Shown: positions 43,510 to 52,748, counted from the first letter of the stretch. The stretch: 64,000 bases of DNA from Rhizobium alarense (GCF_021555155.1 NZ_JAKGBU010000010.1:1-64000), one strand, 5' to 3'. Notes: a model not told the origin generated them from the sequence alone. Translations and numbers: made by a program.

Positions 43510-44702
43510 GCCGACCTCCTTTCCGCATCGAGCCGGTCGAGTTCTGCGAGCACCTCCTCGCTGTGCTCGCCGAGCCGGGGACTAGGCCGGTCGTAGACGA
43601 GCGGCGTCCCGGAAAAGACGATCGGCGTGCGCACGCCGGGGATGAGCGTGCCGTCGCGATCCGCGAGATCGACCCGAAGCCCGCGCGCCTTGACCTGCGG
43701 GTCGTCGAACATGTCCTCGATCGAATTGATGGGGCCGACGGGCACCGCATTCGCCTCGCAGGCGGCCAGCAGGTCCTTCTTCGCCCATTCCTTCATGCGG
43801 CCTGCCAGGAGCGTGTGCACCGCGACACGGTTGGCGACCCGCGCCGCGTTGGTCGCGAAGCGCGGATCGGCGGCCGCCTCCGGCATGCCGAGCAGCGCGC
43901 AGAGCCGCTGGAACTGCCCGTCGTTGCCGACCGCGAAGATGAGATGGCCGTCGCCGGTCGCGAAGACCTCATAGGGCGAGATGTTCGGATGATTGTTGCC
44001 GAGGCGCCTGGGCGCCTCGCCGGACACCAGGTAATTCATGTTCTGGTTGCCGAGCACGCCCGCCTGGACGTCGAGCAGCGCCATGTCGATATGCTGGCCC
44101 TCGCCGGTCTTCATGACGTGGATCAGGGCGGCCTGGATCGCCGTCACCGCGTAGATGCCTGTGAAGATGTCGGCGATCGCGACGCCGGCCTTCATCGGAT
44201 GGCCGTCCGGTTCGCCGGTGATCGACATGAAGCCGGACATGCCCTGGACGATGTAGTCGTAGCCGGCGAAGCCCGCATAGGGGCCGGTCTGGCCGAAACC
44301 GGTGATGGAGCAGTAGACGATCTTCGGGTTGTCGCGCGCGAGGCTTTCGTAGTCGAGGCCGTATTTCTTCAGGCCCCCGACCTTGAAATTCTCGATGACG
44401 ACGTCGGCGCTGCGGACCAGGCGGTGCACCGTCTCCTGGCCGTCCTTCGATTTCAGGTCGACGGTGATCGAGCGCTTGCCGCGATTCGTCGAGTGATAGT
44501 AGGCGGCCGACAGGTTCTCGCCGTTCGCCCCCTCCACGAAGGGCGGCCCCCAGGCCCGCGTGTCGTCGCCGCCGGCCGGGTTCTCCACCTTGATGACGTC
44601 GGCGCCCATGTCGGCGAGCATCTGGCCCGCCCAGGGCCCGGCGAGCACGCGCGCCAGTTCGATCACCCGGATGCCGGCGAGCGGCAGCCTGCTTCTGTCC
44701 AT
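43506..44702 (-). CDS. Class III CoA-transferase (CaiB/BaiF family)
   Basis: 398 residues from 44702, with GGGAGAGACC before it; a start at 44726 is possible. The N-terminal GIRVIELARVLAGPWAGQMLADMGADVIKVE (10-40) and WGPPF (51-55) are family hallmarks. The catalytic Asp that forms the acyl anhydride is Asp178 (VAIADIFTG). These enzymes move CoA between carboxylic acids, with substrates such as oxalate, carnitine and glutarate. The form with DDTRAWGPPF is typical of the glutarate/SUGCT-like branch. It is coupled to the TPP-enzyme gene. Confidence 0.85.
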   Translation of the reverse strand: MDRSRLPLAGIRVIELARVLAGPWAGQMLADMGADVIKVENPAGGDDTRAWGPPFVEGANGENLSAAYYHSTNRGKRSITVDLKSKDGQETVHRLVRSADVVIENFKVGGLKKYGLDYESLARDNPKIVYCSITGFGQTGPYAGFAGYDYIVQGMSGFMSITGEPDGHPMKAGVAIADIFTGIYAVTAIQAALIHVMKTGEGQHIDMALLDVQAGVLGNQNMNYLVSGEAPRRLGNNHPNISPYEVFATGDGHLIFAVGNDGQFQRLCALLGMPEAAADPRFATNAARVANRVAVHTLLAGRMKEWAKKDLLAACEANAVPVGPINSIEDMFDDPQVKARGLRVDLADRDGTLIPGVRTPIVFSGTPLVYDRPSPRLGEHSEEVLAELDRLDAERRSA

Positions 44703-44861
44703 CGGTCTCTCCCTCGCCGTCGGCATGGCGTCGTGCGTTGGTACCAAAATCGGCCCGCGCGAGATAGACGCAAGCCGTCATGAGGTGATGAGCGCAGGAA
44801 TTGAACGCCGGCCGGCCTGACATGGATCAGCGGCCTGAGCCCGAGCGCATGGCGCGCGGGT

Positions 44862-45797
44862 TTATCGCTGGACGGCGCTGCGGCACCAGGTGATGAAGTC
44901 GTCCCTCGCCCTGTCCCTCGTGGGGGCGATCTCGTTCAATGTCTCATGCCGGGCCTCGGGGTAGACGATGGTGGTGACGTTCTCAAGGCTTGACTTTTCG
45001 AGCCGTTCGGCGAGGCGGCGGATGGCCCGGCCCCTGTCGGTCGCCGGATCCTCGCCGCCGGCGACGAGATGGATCGGCAGGCGGCGCGGCAGCCGTGCGA
45101 TGTTTGCCGCATCGATGCCGCCATAGATGAGGTCGAAGAGGTCGATCCAGAGCGACACGCTGGCGTCGAAGCCGCAGCGCGGATCGGCGACATAGGCGGC
45201 GACCGCCGCCGGATCGTGCGACAGCCAGTCGAACGCGCTGCGCCGGTCGGCGATCGACCGGCCCCAGGCGCCGAAGGTGAGGCGCGGCAGCAGCGCGCTC
45301 GGCACGTCCGAGCCCTTCAGCATGCGTTCGGCAAGCAGGATGGCCTGGCCGGCACGGCCGGCAAGGCCCGCATCGAAATTCGAATTCCACACCGCGAGGG
45401 CATCAAGCCTGTCTGGGTAGGTCTCAGCGAAATTGAGCGCGATCAGCCCGCCCATCGAATGACCGAAGACGACGACGGGGAGGCCGGGATGACGCTCGAC
45501 CGCCGCATTGCGCACCGCGAAGAGGTCGTCCTGCACCGCCCGCGCGCCGGCGCGCTGCGCGAAGCGGCCGAACGGCGCATCTGGCGCGGTCGTCTCGCCG
45601 TGGCCGCGATGGTCGTGCGCATAGACGTGAAAGCCCGCTTTCGCCACGCGTTCGGCGAAGCGGCGGTAGCGGCGGGAATGCTCCGAAAGTCCGTGGGAAA
45701 GGAGGAGGATGCCGATCGCCGGGCCTTCTGCCGGTGCGCGATGGCACGCAAGCAGAGCCCCCGTCGGGCTCGCAAGCCGAAACATGTCGTCGAACAT
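44862..45797 (-). CDS. Alpha/beta hydrolase, monoacylglycerol-lipase-like (serine aminopeptidase S33 fold)
   Basis: 311 residues from 45797, preceded by GGGAGGATCG. The oxyanion region LLSHGLSEHSRRY near residue 34, the nucleophile elbow GHSMGG near 113, the acid in VAGGEDPATD near 248 and the base His in YPEARHETLNE near 280 form a full catalytic set. The family cleaves monoglycerides or lysophospholipids. No signal peptide, so it is probably cytoplasmic or membrane-associated. Confidence 0.85.
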   Translation of the reverse strand: MFDDMFRLASPTGALLACHRAPAEGPAIGILLLSHGLSEHSRRYRRFAERVAKAGFHVYAHDHRGHGETTAPDAPFGRFAQRAGARAVQDDLFAVRNAAVERHPGLPVVVFGHSMGGLIALNFAETYPDRLDALAVWNSNFDAGLAGRAGQAILLAERMLKGSDVPSALLPRLTFGAWGRSIADRRSAFDWLSHDPAAVAAYVADPRCGFDASVSLWIDLFDLIYGGIDAANIARLPRRLPIHLVAGGEDPATDRGRAIRRLAERLEKSSLENVTTIVYPEARHETLNEIAPTRDRARDDFITWCRSAVQR

Positions 45798-45898
45798 CGA
45801 TCCTCCCAGCCTTGCGGCCGTGGCAGTCAAACCGAAGCGTGGCGCAAAAGCAATGTGGCCGGCAGCGGAAATCGCCGATTTCTTTGCGAAACCCCTAG

Positions 45899-45927
45899 AA
45901 ATCGAGAGTTGTTTATAGTCTCGATTT
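45899..45927. promoter_or_regulatory. Perfect inverted repeat upstream of RNase T2-like gene
   Basis: AAATCGAGA (45899-45907) and TCTCGATTT (45919-45927) are perfect 9-base inverted repeats 11 bases apart, in the AT-rich divergent region between the hydrolase and RNase T2-like genes. The arms end 41 bases before the plus-strand ATG. Either a repressor site or an mRNA leader hairpin is possible. Confidence 0.5.
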
Positions 45928-45967
45928 GTTCTCATTTGTTCCTGTTTTATTCCGATCGGGTGCGGTC

Positions 45968-46822
45968 ATGCGGACATATTTTTCCATACTTGCCCTGGTG
46001 CTGTCTTTCCTTCCGGCGCGCGGCATGGAGGCGAATGGCGTTCGGCAAGACGTCGCGCCGACCGGGCAGGCCACGCGCCTGGTCCTTTCGCTCACCTGGC
46101 TGCCCGGCTTCTGTGCGAGCAGGACCGGTCGGCAGGAATGCGACAGGCCCGGCGCGGACGATCGGGCCGCGGCGGCATTCGCGCTGTACGGCCTCTGGCA
46201 GCCGCGCCGATCCTATTGCAGCCTCGACGCGGGCGTGGCGGAGACGGCGCGGAAGGCGCGGTGGACCGACCTGCCTCCGCTGGCGCTCGATGCGGCGCTG
46301 GCGGCGCGGCTGTCACAAGCCATGCCGGGCGTCGTGTCGGGACTCGACCGGCATCAGTGGCTGCGCAACGGGACCTGCGTTGCAGCGTTGCCGACCGACT
46401 ACTACCGTCAGGGCCTCGGCCTGCTCGATGCGGTCAACGCTTCGGCCGTGCCCGGCGTCCTTGCCGCACGGGCGGGCGGCGCGGTGACGCTCGCGGAGGT
46501 CCGGGCGGCCTTCGACGCGAGCTTCGGCCGCGGCGCCGGCGAGCGCGTGCGGCTTGCCTGCCGGACGGTGGAAGGCAGGACCTTCGTGGTCGGCCTGACC
46601 ATCGGTCTCGGCGCCGGCGCCGGCGACCTCGCGGCACGTCTCGCTGCGGCAAAGCCGACGCGCTCGCGCTGCGCGGCCGGCCTGACGGGCGGCGGCCGCA
46701 CACATGGCACGACACATGGCGCGACACATGGCGCCAGGGCAGGCGACGGGCTGACGGCCGACGCGGCGGGCAAGGATGCCGCGGGCCTGGACGGCAACGG
46801 GAACCCTGCGCCGCAGGATTGA
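45968..46822 (+). CDS. RNase T2-family protein lacking catalytic histidines
   Basis: 284 residues with a signal peptide (about 1-20). The T2 fold is recognisable from LVLSLTWLPGFCAS (38-51) and the Cys pattern. The two active-site blocks are altered. CAS I, normally F-x-x-H-G-L-W, reads FALYGLW with Tyr74 for the catalytic His. CAS II, normally HEWxKHGTC, reads HQWLRNGTC (129-137), so only the first His remains and Glu, Lys and second His are Gln, Arg and Asn. RNA cleavage is therefore unlikely. The tail has a short repeat (THGTTHGATHG) from three copies of a 12-base unit near 46700. It may be a binding protein now. Confidence 0.75.
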   Translation: MRTYFSILALVLSFLPARGMEANGVRQDVAPTGQATRLVLSLTWLPGFCASRTGRQECDRPGADDRAAAAFALYGLWQPRRSYCSLDAGVAETARKARWTDLPPLALDAALAARLSQAMPGVVSGLDRHQWLRNGTCVAALPTDYYRQGLGLLDAVNASAVPGVLAARAGGAVTLAEVRAAFDASFGRGAGERVRLACRTVEGRTFVVGLTIGLGAGAGDLAARLAAAKPTRSRCAAGLTGGGRTHGTTHGATHGARAGDGLTADAAGKDAAGLDGNGNPAPQD

Positions 46823-46924
46823 CGGCGGGCCGTACCGTCCGGCGCGAAACCCAATCTTAAACTAGTCTTTCTACCGTGCGGCTGGAACTGCCCCGCGTTT
46901 TGCGCGGCCGGGCTGGAGGCGAGG

Positions 46925-48733
46925 ATGGCGGACGGGATTTGCGAGACAGGCTGCCGGGCGGATGTCCGGACCCGACTGTCGCTCCTGCAATCATCCCTCA
47001 TCGTCTATGCGACCGCCCTCGTCGTCGTCCTCGTCGACATTGCCGACGGCCGGGGCTTCCACGCCGATGTCGACGACCAGCTGCGCGGATTGCAGATCCG
47101 CTACCTGCTGTCCGGCGCGGGGCACTGGTACGATCTGACGCTGCCCTTCATCGCGACGCCGGAACCCTATGTCTCGCCCTGGTCACGGCTCGTCGACCTG
47201 CCCTACGTCCTGATCGCCAGGGGGGCGTCGCTCTTTCTCGCGCCCGAGATGGCGCTGAAGGGGGCGTTCTGGGTCTGGCCCGTGCTGATGCTTTCGATCT
47301 TCAGCGTGCTGTCCGCCTTCATCGCGCGGCGCCTTGGCGAAGCCCTGCCGCTGTCGCGGCTTGCGCAGGGGCTTTCGCTCGTTGCGATGACCTTCGTCAT
47401 GGTGATCGCCGTCGTCGAATTCACGCCCGGCCGCATCGACCATCACAATGTGCAGATTCTCGCCCTGCTGCTGATTGCGGCCGGCATAGTGCGCTGGGAT
47501 GCGGCCGGTGGCGCGCTGATCGGCGCGGGAAGTGCGATTTCGGTCGTGGTCGGCCTCGAGTGCCTGCCCTTCGTAGTGCTGGTCTATGGCGGGCTCGTCG
47601 CCTGCCATGTCTTCGGCCTGCGCGCTGCACGCGGCATTCTGATCGCCGCCTCGGTTGCGATGGCGGCGACCACGCTGCTGTGTGCCGGCGCCTTCCTTGG
47701 AGCGGCCGGCGCGCTCGCGACCCGGTGCGACGCCTTTTCCGCGCCCTATATCCTTCTCATGACGGGGTTTTCGCTGATCATCGGCCTTTGCGTCGCCGTC
47801 ACGCCGGCAGCGCTGCGGCCCGCCGGGCGGGCGCTGGTGCTCGCGGTTCCCGGCGTCGCGCTCCTCGCTCTCGCCGCCGCCCTGTTTCCCGCCTGCCGCG
47901 CCGGTCCCTACGCCGTCATCGATCCGCTGTCGCGCCTCTACTGGTTCGACCGGATCTGGCAGGAGCACAGCGTGCTCTATCTCTTTGCCAATCAGCAAAG
48001 CGACGTGGTCGCCCTCGTCGCGCTGCTTGCGCTGACGCTCGCAGCCACGCTGCCGTCCATCATGGAGAAGGCCCGCAACCGGGCGGCCCCGTGGCTCCTG
48101 CTCTATGCGACCGCCGTCGTCGCCTTCGTGCTCACGCTGCTCCTCACCCGCTATGTCCGCTTTCCGGCGGCGCTTGCGCCGCTCTTCCTGCCGGCCGTGG
48201 CGGGCTGGTTCTTCGATCCCGGCCGCAACGGGCGCGGCCGGACGGTGCTGACGGCGGCGACCGCGCTCTGTCTCTCGGGCATCGTCGCGCTGCAGGTCCT
48301 CGTCCCCCGCTTCGTCTGGCGCTTCGATGCCGCGGACTACATGACCTTCGACGAATGCCGGACTGCCGACTTTTCCGTGCTGTCGACCGTGCCGCCGGGA
48401 CGCATCGCGCTGCCGAACGGCATGGCGCTCTCCGTTCTTTTCGCCGCGCCGGCCGGCTTCTCGGTCGGCGCCGTGCCCTTCCACCGTGCCGCGCCGGGCA
48501 TGAAGCGCATGTACGAGGCGTTCCTGTCGGGTGATCCGGCCGTGCGAAAGGCCGCCCTGGCGCCGTTCGACTATGTCGCGGTCTGCCGTTTCCCGCTCGC
48601 GTCCGACCCCGCGGCCGCGCCGCTTTATGCCGCCCTGTCCGCCGGCGGCGATTGGCCCGGGCTCGCGCGCGTCGCAGCACCGGTCGAGACGCCGTTCCAG
48701 CTCTTCCGCATCGACCACGCGGCGCTGCGATAG
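46925..48733 (+). CDS. Large polytopic membrane protein, possible GT-C-type glycosyltransferase
   Basis: 602 residues with around twelve membrane segments and a periplasmic C-terminal part (about 470-602). The ribosome site is GGAGGCGAGG. The first periplasmic loop has an acidic motif (FHADVDDQLRG near residue 45) and a PWSRLVDLPY segment near 86, and a GRIDHHNVQ segment lies near 169. These are reminiscent of GT-C enzymes such as STT3/AglB oligosaccharyltransferases and PMT proteins, which use lipid-linked sugars. No glycan gene cluster is adjacent. The family call is tentative; the membrane topology is clear. Confidence 0.6.
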   Translation: MADGICETGCRADVRTRLSLLQSSLIVYATALVVVLVDIADGRGFHADVDDQLRGLQIRYLLSGAGHWYDLTLPFIATPEPYVSPWSRLVDLPYVLIARGASLFLAPEMALKGAFWVWPVLMLSIFSVLSAFIARRLGEALPLSRLAQGLSLVAMTFVMVIAVVEFTPGRIDHHNVQILALLLIAAGIVRWDAAGGALIGAGSAISVVVGLECLPFVVLVYGGLVACHVFGLRAARGILIAASVAMAATTLLCAGAFLGAAGALATRCDAFSAPYILLMTGFSLIIGLCVAVTPAALRPAGRALVLAVPGVALLALAAALFPACRAGPYAVIDPLSRLYWFDRIWQEHSVLYLFANQQSDVVALVALLALTLAATLPSIMEKARNRAAPWLLLYATAVVAFVLTLLLTRYVRFPAALAPLFLPAVAGWFFDPGRNGRGRTVLTAATALCLSGIVALQVLVPRFVWRFDAADYMTFDECRTADFSVLSTVPPGRIALPNGMALSVLFAAPAGFSVGAVPFHRAAPGMKRMYEAFLSGDPAVRKAALAPFDYVAVCRFPLASDPAAAPLYAALSAGGDWPGLARVAAPVETPFQLFRIDHAALR

Positions 48734-48865
48734 GGCGGGCGCGACGGCCCGCACCGCCTCCGCCCGGGCGTCCGCCTTTGCGGGCCACCATCCATTCCCG
48801 CATTGCCGCCCCGCGAGAATTCCCCTACATAGCGGGCACATTTTTCCGATGCGGAGCGCGTTTGC

Positions 48866-50515
48866 ATGGCACGTCAGTTCATCTATCACATGGCCGGTCT
48901 CAACAAGGCCTACGGCAACAAGAAGATCCTCGAGAACATCCATCTGTCCTTCTATCCGGATGCCAAGATCGGCATTCTCGGCCCGAACGGCGCCGGCAAG
49001 TCGACGGTGCTGCGCATCATGGCCGGCCTCGACAAGGAGTTCACCGGCGAAGCCTGGCTCGCCGACGGCGCGACGCTCGGCTACCTGCCGCAGGAACCGC
49101 AGCTCGATGCCTCGAAGACCGTGCTCGAGAACGTCATGGAGGGCGTTGCCGACAAGAAGGCGATCCTCGACCGCTACAACGAACTGATGATGAACTATTC
49201 CGACGAGACGGCGGACGAGGGCGCCAAGCTGCAGGACGTCATCGACAGCCAGAATCTCTGGGATCTCGAAAGCCAGGTCGAGATGGCGATGGACGCGCTG
49301 CGCTGCCCGCCGGGCGATGCCGCCGTCGACAATCTCTCGGGCGGCGAGAAGCGCCGCGTCGCGCTCTGCAAGCTGCTTCTGTCGCAGCCCGACCTGCTGC
49401 TGCTCGACGAGCCGACCAACCATCTCGATGCCGAGACGATCGCCTGGCTCGAAAAACACCTGCGCGAATATCCGGGCTCCGTGCTGATGATCACCCACGA
49501 CCGCTACTTCCTCGACAATGTCACGGGGTGGATCCTCGAGCTCGACCGCGGCCGCGGCATTCCCTATGAGGGCAACTATTCGGCCTATCTGCAGGCGAAG
49601 GCCAAGCGCATGCACCAGGAAGGCCGCGAGGAGGCGGCCCGCCAGAAGGCGCTGACGCGCGAACAGGAATGGATCGCCTCGAGCCCCAAGGCGCGCCAGG
49701 CGAAGTCGAAGGCCCGCATCCGCGCCTATGACGAACTGGTGCAGGCGGCGGCCGATCGCCGGCCCGGCGATGCGCAGATCGTCATCCCGGTCGGCGAGCG
49801 TCTCGGCCAGGTCGTCATCGAGGCCGAGAACCTGTCGAAGGGCTATGGCGACCAGCTGCTGATCGACGGCCTGAGCTTCAAGCTGCCGCCGGGCGGCATT
49901 GTCGGCGTCATCGGTCCGAACGGTGCCGGCAAGTCGACGCTCTTCCGCATGATCACCGGGCAGGAGAAGCCCGACAACGGCGCGATCACCATCGGCGAGA
50001 CGGTCGATCTCGGTTATGTCGACCAGAGCCGCGACTCGCTCGACGGCAACAAGACCGTGTGGGAGGAGATCTCCGGCGGCAACGACGTCATCAAGCTCGG
50101 CAAGCACGAGGTCAACAGCCGCGCCTATTGCGGCGCCTTCAACTTCAAGGGCGGCGACCAGCAGCAGAAGGTCGGCACGCTGTCGGGCGGCCAGCGCAAC
50201 CGGGTGCATCTTGCCAAGATGCTGAAGGCGGGCGGCAATGTCATCCTGCTCGACGAACCGACCAACGACCTCGACACCGAGACGCTGGCAGCGCTCGAGG
50301 ACGCGCTGGAGAATTTCGCCGGCTGCGCCGTCATCATCTCGCACGACCGCATGTTCCTCGACCGCCTCGCCACCCATATCCTCGCCTTCGAGGGCGACAG
50401 CCAGGTCGAATGGTTCGAGGGCAATTTCGAGGACTACGAGAAGGACAAGATCCGCCGCCTCGGCCCGGATTCGGTCAACCCGAAGCGGGTCACCTACAAG
50501 CGGCTGACGCGCTGA
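48866..50515 (+). CDS. ettA: Energy-dependent translational throttle protein EttA (ABC-F)
   Basis: 549 residues, close to E. coli EttA (555). There are two ABC domains with Walker A GPNGAGKS near residues 40 and 352, signatures LSGGE (first domain, near 154) and LSGGQ (second, near 440), and [12 protein letters not shown] and [11 protein letters not shown] Walker B motifs. The acidic/Lys linker between the domains ([20 protein letters not shown] near 246) is the ribosome-contact region. EttA binds the ribosomal E site and gates the first peptide bond by ADP/ATP ratio. Highly conserved, followed by a terminator. Confidence 0.95.
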   Translation: MARQFIYHMAGLNKAYGNKKILENIHLSFYPDAKIGILGPNGAGKSTVLRIMAGLDKEFTGEAWLADGATLGYLPQEPQLDASKTVLENVMEGVADKKAILDRYNELMMNYSDETADEGAKLQDVIDSQNLWDLESQVEMAMDALRCPPGDAAVDNLSGGEKRRVALCKLLLSQPDLLLLDEPTNHLDAETIAWLEKHLREYPGSVLMITHDRYFLDNVTGWILELDRGRGIPYEGNYSAYLQAKAKRMHQEGREEAARQKALTREQEWIASSPKARQAKSKARIRAYDELVQAAADRRPGDAQIVIPVGERLGQVVIEAENLSKGYGDQLLIDGLSFKLPPGGIVGVIGPNGAGKSTLFRMITGQEKPDNGAITIGETVDLGYVDQSRDSLDGNKTVWEEISGGNDVIKLGKHEVNSRAYCGAFNFKGGDQQQKVGTLSGGQRNRVHLAKMLKAGGNVILLDEPTNDLDTETLAALEDALENFAGCAVIISHDRMFLDRLATHILAFEGDSQVEWFEGNFEDYEKDKIRRLGPDSVNPKRVTYKRLTR

Positions 50516-50567
50516 CCGTTGATCCGCGAGCCGGGTTCCGTCCTCCGGTCGGGGCACAGCTCGTTTC

Positions 50568-50595
50568 AAACCCCGGTCCGCCGGGGTTTTTCTTT
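50568..50595 (+). terminator. Rho-independent terminator after ettA
   Basis: AAACCCCGG (50568-50576) and CCGGGGTTT (50581-50589) form a 9-base-pair stem around TCCG, followed by TTCTTTGTTT. It ends the ettA transcript. Confidence 0.88.
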
Positions 50596-50680
50596 GTTTG
50601 CGACGGTGGCATGATGGGTATGGCTCCCGCCGTCGTGCGCGCGGGGCGCGCGTTCCTTCACACAAAGCACTTGCCTCATT

Positions 50681-50720
50681 TGATTTAATCACATAAACAT
50701 ATCTTTATGTGATTAAATCA
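50681..50720. promoter_or_regulatory. Perfect 17-base-arm palindrome, ArsR-type operator
   Basis: TGATTTAATCACATAAA (50681-50697) and its exact complement (50704-50720) are separated by six bases. The block is AT-rich and ends 17 bases before the ArsR-methyltransferase start, covering the promoter. Its size fits one or two ArsR-type dimers. It is very likely the autoregulatory site controlling the methyltransferase-metF unit. Confidence 0.75.
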
Positions 50721-50736
50721 GTCGCGCGGTGACCGA

Positions 50737-51756
50737 ATGAATGCTCTGGGCCTTGAGGATCTGGTCGAAGTACTGAAAGCCGCGGGCGAGCCGACGCGGT
50801 TCCGCCTGCTTGCGCTGCTCGCGCGCGGCGACCTGACGGTCAGCGACCTGACCGACATCCTCGGCCAGTCCCAGCCGCGCATCTCCCGGCATCTGAAGCT
50901 CCTGGCGGAGGCGGCGCTGATCGACCGCTACCAGGAGGGCGCCTGGGCCTATTTCCGCCTCAGGCAGGACGACGGTCCCGTTGCCGTCGTGCGGCGGCTG
51001 CTGGAGACCACGGATGCCGGCGACGCGGTGCTGCAGCGGGACGGCGAGCGGCTCGCGGCGCTGAAGCGCCTGCGTTCGGAGAAGGCGCAGGCCTATTTCA
51101 GCCGCAATGCGGCGGAATGGGACGCGCTGCGCCAGCTTCACGTCAGCGAGGCGAAGGTGGAAAGCGCGCTCAAGGACCTTGTCGGCCCGGCGCCGGTCGA
51201 TGCCTTTCTCGATCTCGGCACCGGTACGGGGCGCATCCTGCAGCTTTTCGACGGTCTCTATCGCCGCGGCGTGGGGGTCGATGCGAGCCGCGACATGCTG
51301 GCCGTCGCCCGCGCCAATCTCGACCGGGCCGGCATCACCCGGGCGGCGATCCGGCACGGTGACATCTTCAACCTGCCGCTGGAGCGCGACGAGTTCGACA
51401 TCGTCACGGTGCACCAGGTGTTGCACTTCCTGCAGGAGCCGGAGGCGGCCATCGCCGAGGCGGCGCGCATGCTGCGCCCGGGCGGCCGGCTGGTGATCAT
51501 CGATCTCGCGCCGCACGGCCTCGAATATCTGCGCGACGACCACGCGCATGTGCGCCTCGGCTTCTCGCACGAGATCATGCGCGACTGGCTCGAAAAGGCC
51601 GGCCTGCGTGTCGAGGATGTCACCGACCTGCCGCCGGCCGAAAAGAGCGACACCGGCCTGACGGTGACGCTCTGGCTGGCGCGGGACCAGCGGCCCGCCG
51701 GCGCGGTCGGCGCGATGGAAACACTCAATAATGTGGCAACCGGCGGGAGGGCGTGA
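50737..51756 (+). CDS. ArsR-family regulator fused to SAM-dependent methyltransferase
   Basis: 339 residues. An ArsR winged helix (about 8-80, SQPRISRHLKLLAEAALIDRYQEG) is joined to a class I methyltransferase domain with motif I AFLDLGTGTGRI (156-167), a motif IV-like DIVTVHQVLHFL near 222 and ARMLRPGGRLVIIDLAPH near 244. It precedes metF with one base between stop and ATG. Fused proteins of this kind are found before metF in alphaproteobacteria. The methyltransferase domain may sense SAM or SAH rather than methylate a substrate. It probably represses metF when SAM is abundant. Confidence 0.85.
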   Translation: MNALGLEDLVEVLKAAGEPTRFRLLALLARGDLTVSDLTDILGQSQPRISRHLKLLAEAALIDRYQEGAWAYFRLRQDDGPVAVVRRLLETTDAGDAVLQRDGERLAALKRLRSEKAQAYFSRNAAEWDALRQLHVSEAKVESALKDLVGPAPVDAFLDLGTGTGRILQLFDGLYRRGVGVDASRDMLAVARANLDRAGITRAAIRHGDIFNLPLERDEFDIVTVHQVLHFLQEPEAAIAEAARMLRPGGRLVIIDLAPHGLEYLRDDHAHVRLGFSHEIMRDWLEKAGLRVEDVTDLPPAEKSDTGLTVTLWLARDQRPAGAVGAMETLNNVATGGRA

Positions 51757-51757
51757 G

Positions 51758-52669
51758 ATGACGGGACCGGCAAAGGCAGGGGACATCAGGCTCTCCTTCG
51801 AGTTCTTTCCGCCGAAGACGGAGGAGGCGGCCGAGCAGCTCTGGCGAACGGCCGACGTGCTCGCCGGCTATGCGCCGCATTTCGTGTCGGTGACCTATGG
51901 TGCAGGAGGGTCGACCAAGGCGCCGACGCTCAGCACCGTGGCGCGGCTCCTGCGCGAGACGCCGCTCAACGCCGCCTCGCACCTGACCTGCGTCGGTGCG
52001 ACGAAGGATGAGGTTCACGCGGTCGTGGACGAATTCCGGGCCGTGGGCGTCCGGCATTTCGTGGCGCTCCGCGGCGATCCCGCGGGCGGCGCCGGGGCGG
52101 CCTACACGCCGTTTCCCGGCGGTTATGCCAACGCGGCGGAGCTTGCCGGCGGGCTCAGCGCGCTCGGCGATTTTGAGATATCCGTCTCCGCTTATCCGGA
52201 AAAGCATCCCGAAAGCCCGGACGTCGCGGCCGACATCGACATGTTGAAACGCAAGGTCGATGCGGGCGCCACCCGGGCACTGACGCAGTTCTTCTTCGAA
52301 AACGACGATTTCGCGCGCTACCGGGAGCGGGTCGAGGCCGCCGGCATCACCATCCCCATCGTGCCCGGCATCCTGCCGGTGCACAATCTCGCGCAGGTGC
52401 AGAAATTTGCCGGCCTCTGCGGTGCGAGCGTGCCGGCCTGGCTTGCGGCCCGGCTTGGTCCGATCGACGACGATCCGGAGGAGCGCGCCAGGGTTGCCGC
52501 CGACCTCGCTGCCGAGCAGGTGCGCGGGCTGATCGCGCTCGGCGTCACGGAATTCCATTTCTACACGATGAACCGCTCGCAGCTCGTCAGCGCCGTCTGC
52601 GATGCCGTCGGGTTTCCGCGGAGCGGCGTCAGCCATCGCGGCAGGGCGGCCACCGGCGCCGCGGCCTGA
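51758..52669 (+). CDS. metF: Methylenetetrahydrofolate reductase
   Basis: 303 residues. The N-terminal SFEFFPPKTEEA (13-24), the FAD-binding HLTCVGATKDEV near 78, ALRGDP near 105 and the C-terminal PGILPVHN near 206 identify MetF. It reduces 5,10-methylene-THF to 5-methyl-THF, the methyl donor for methionine synthase. Start at 51758 with GGGAGGGCGTG before it; an upstream in-frame ATG at 51731 lies inside the previous gene. Co-transcribed with the ArsR-methyltransferase regulator. Confidence 0.93.
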   Translation: MTGPAKAGDIRLSFEFFPPKTEEAAEQLWRTADVLAGYAPHFVSVTYGAGGSTKAPTLSTVARLLRETPLNAASHLTCVGATKDEVHAVVDEFRAVGVRHFVALRGDPAGGAGAAYTPFPGGYANAAELAGGLSALGDFEISVSAYPEKHPESPDVAADIDMLKRKVDAGATRALTQFFFENDDFARYRERVEAAGITIPIVPGILPVHNLAQVQKFAGLCGASVPAWLAARLGPIDDDPEERARVAADLAAEQVRGLIALGVTEFHFYTMNRSQLVSAVCDAVGFPRSGVSHRGRAATGAAA

Positions 52670-52708
52670 GCCTTTCGAGCGGCCGGAGATCGGGCCGGAC
52701 CACAAATG

Positions 52709-52748
52709 AAAACGCATGGCGCCATTTCGGAGCCATGCGTTTTCTACG
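52709..52748 (+). terminator. Terminator after metF
   Basis: AAAACGCATGGC (52709-52720) and GCCATGCGTTTT (52732-52743) form a 12-base-pair stem with an 11-base loop and T-rich end. The symmetry suits termination from either side, so it could also serve the small minus-strand gene downstream. Confidence 0.85.

Noticed and set aside
41860-44702. Oxalate degradation pair (frc/oxc)
   Set aside because: Arrangement is similar, but the TPP enzyme reads as general acetolactate-synthase-like and the CoA-transferase has the glutarate-type DDTRAWGPPF segment. Not enough to name either gene.
47183-50692. A minus-strand open frame of more than 1,100 codons opposite the membrane protein and ettA
   Set aside because: It is a product of high GC and codon bias on the opposite strand. 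The translation is low-complexity, rich in Arg, Glu, Gly and Ala, has no domain, and lies fully antisense to the well-supported ettA gene.
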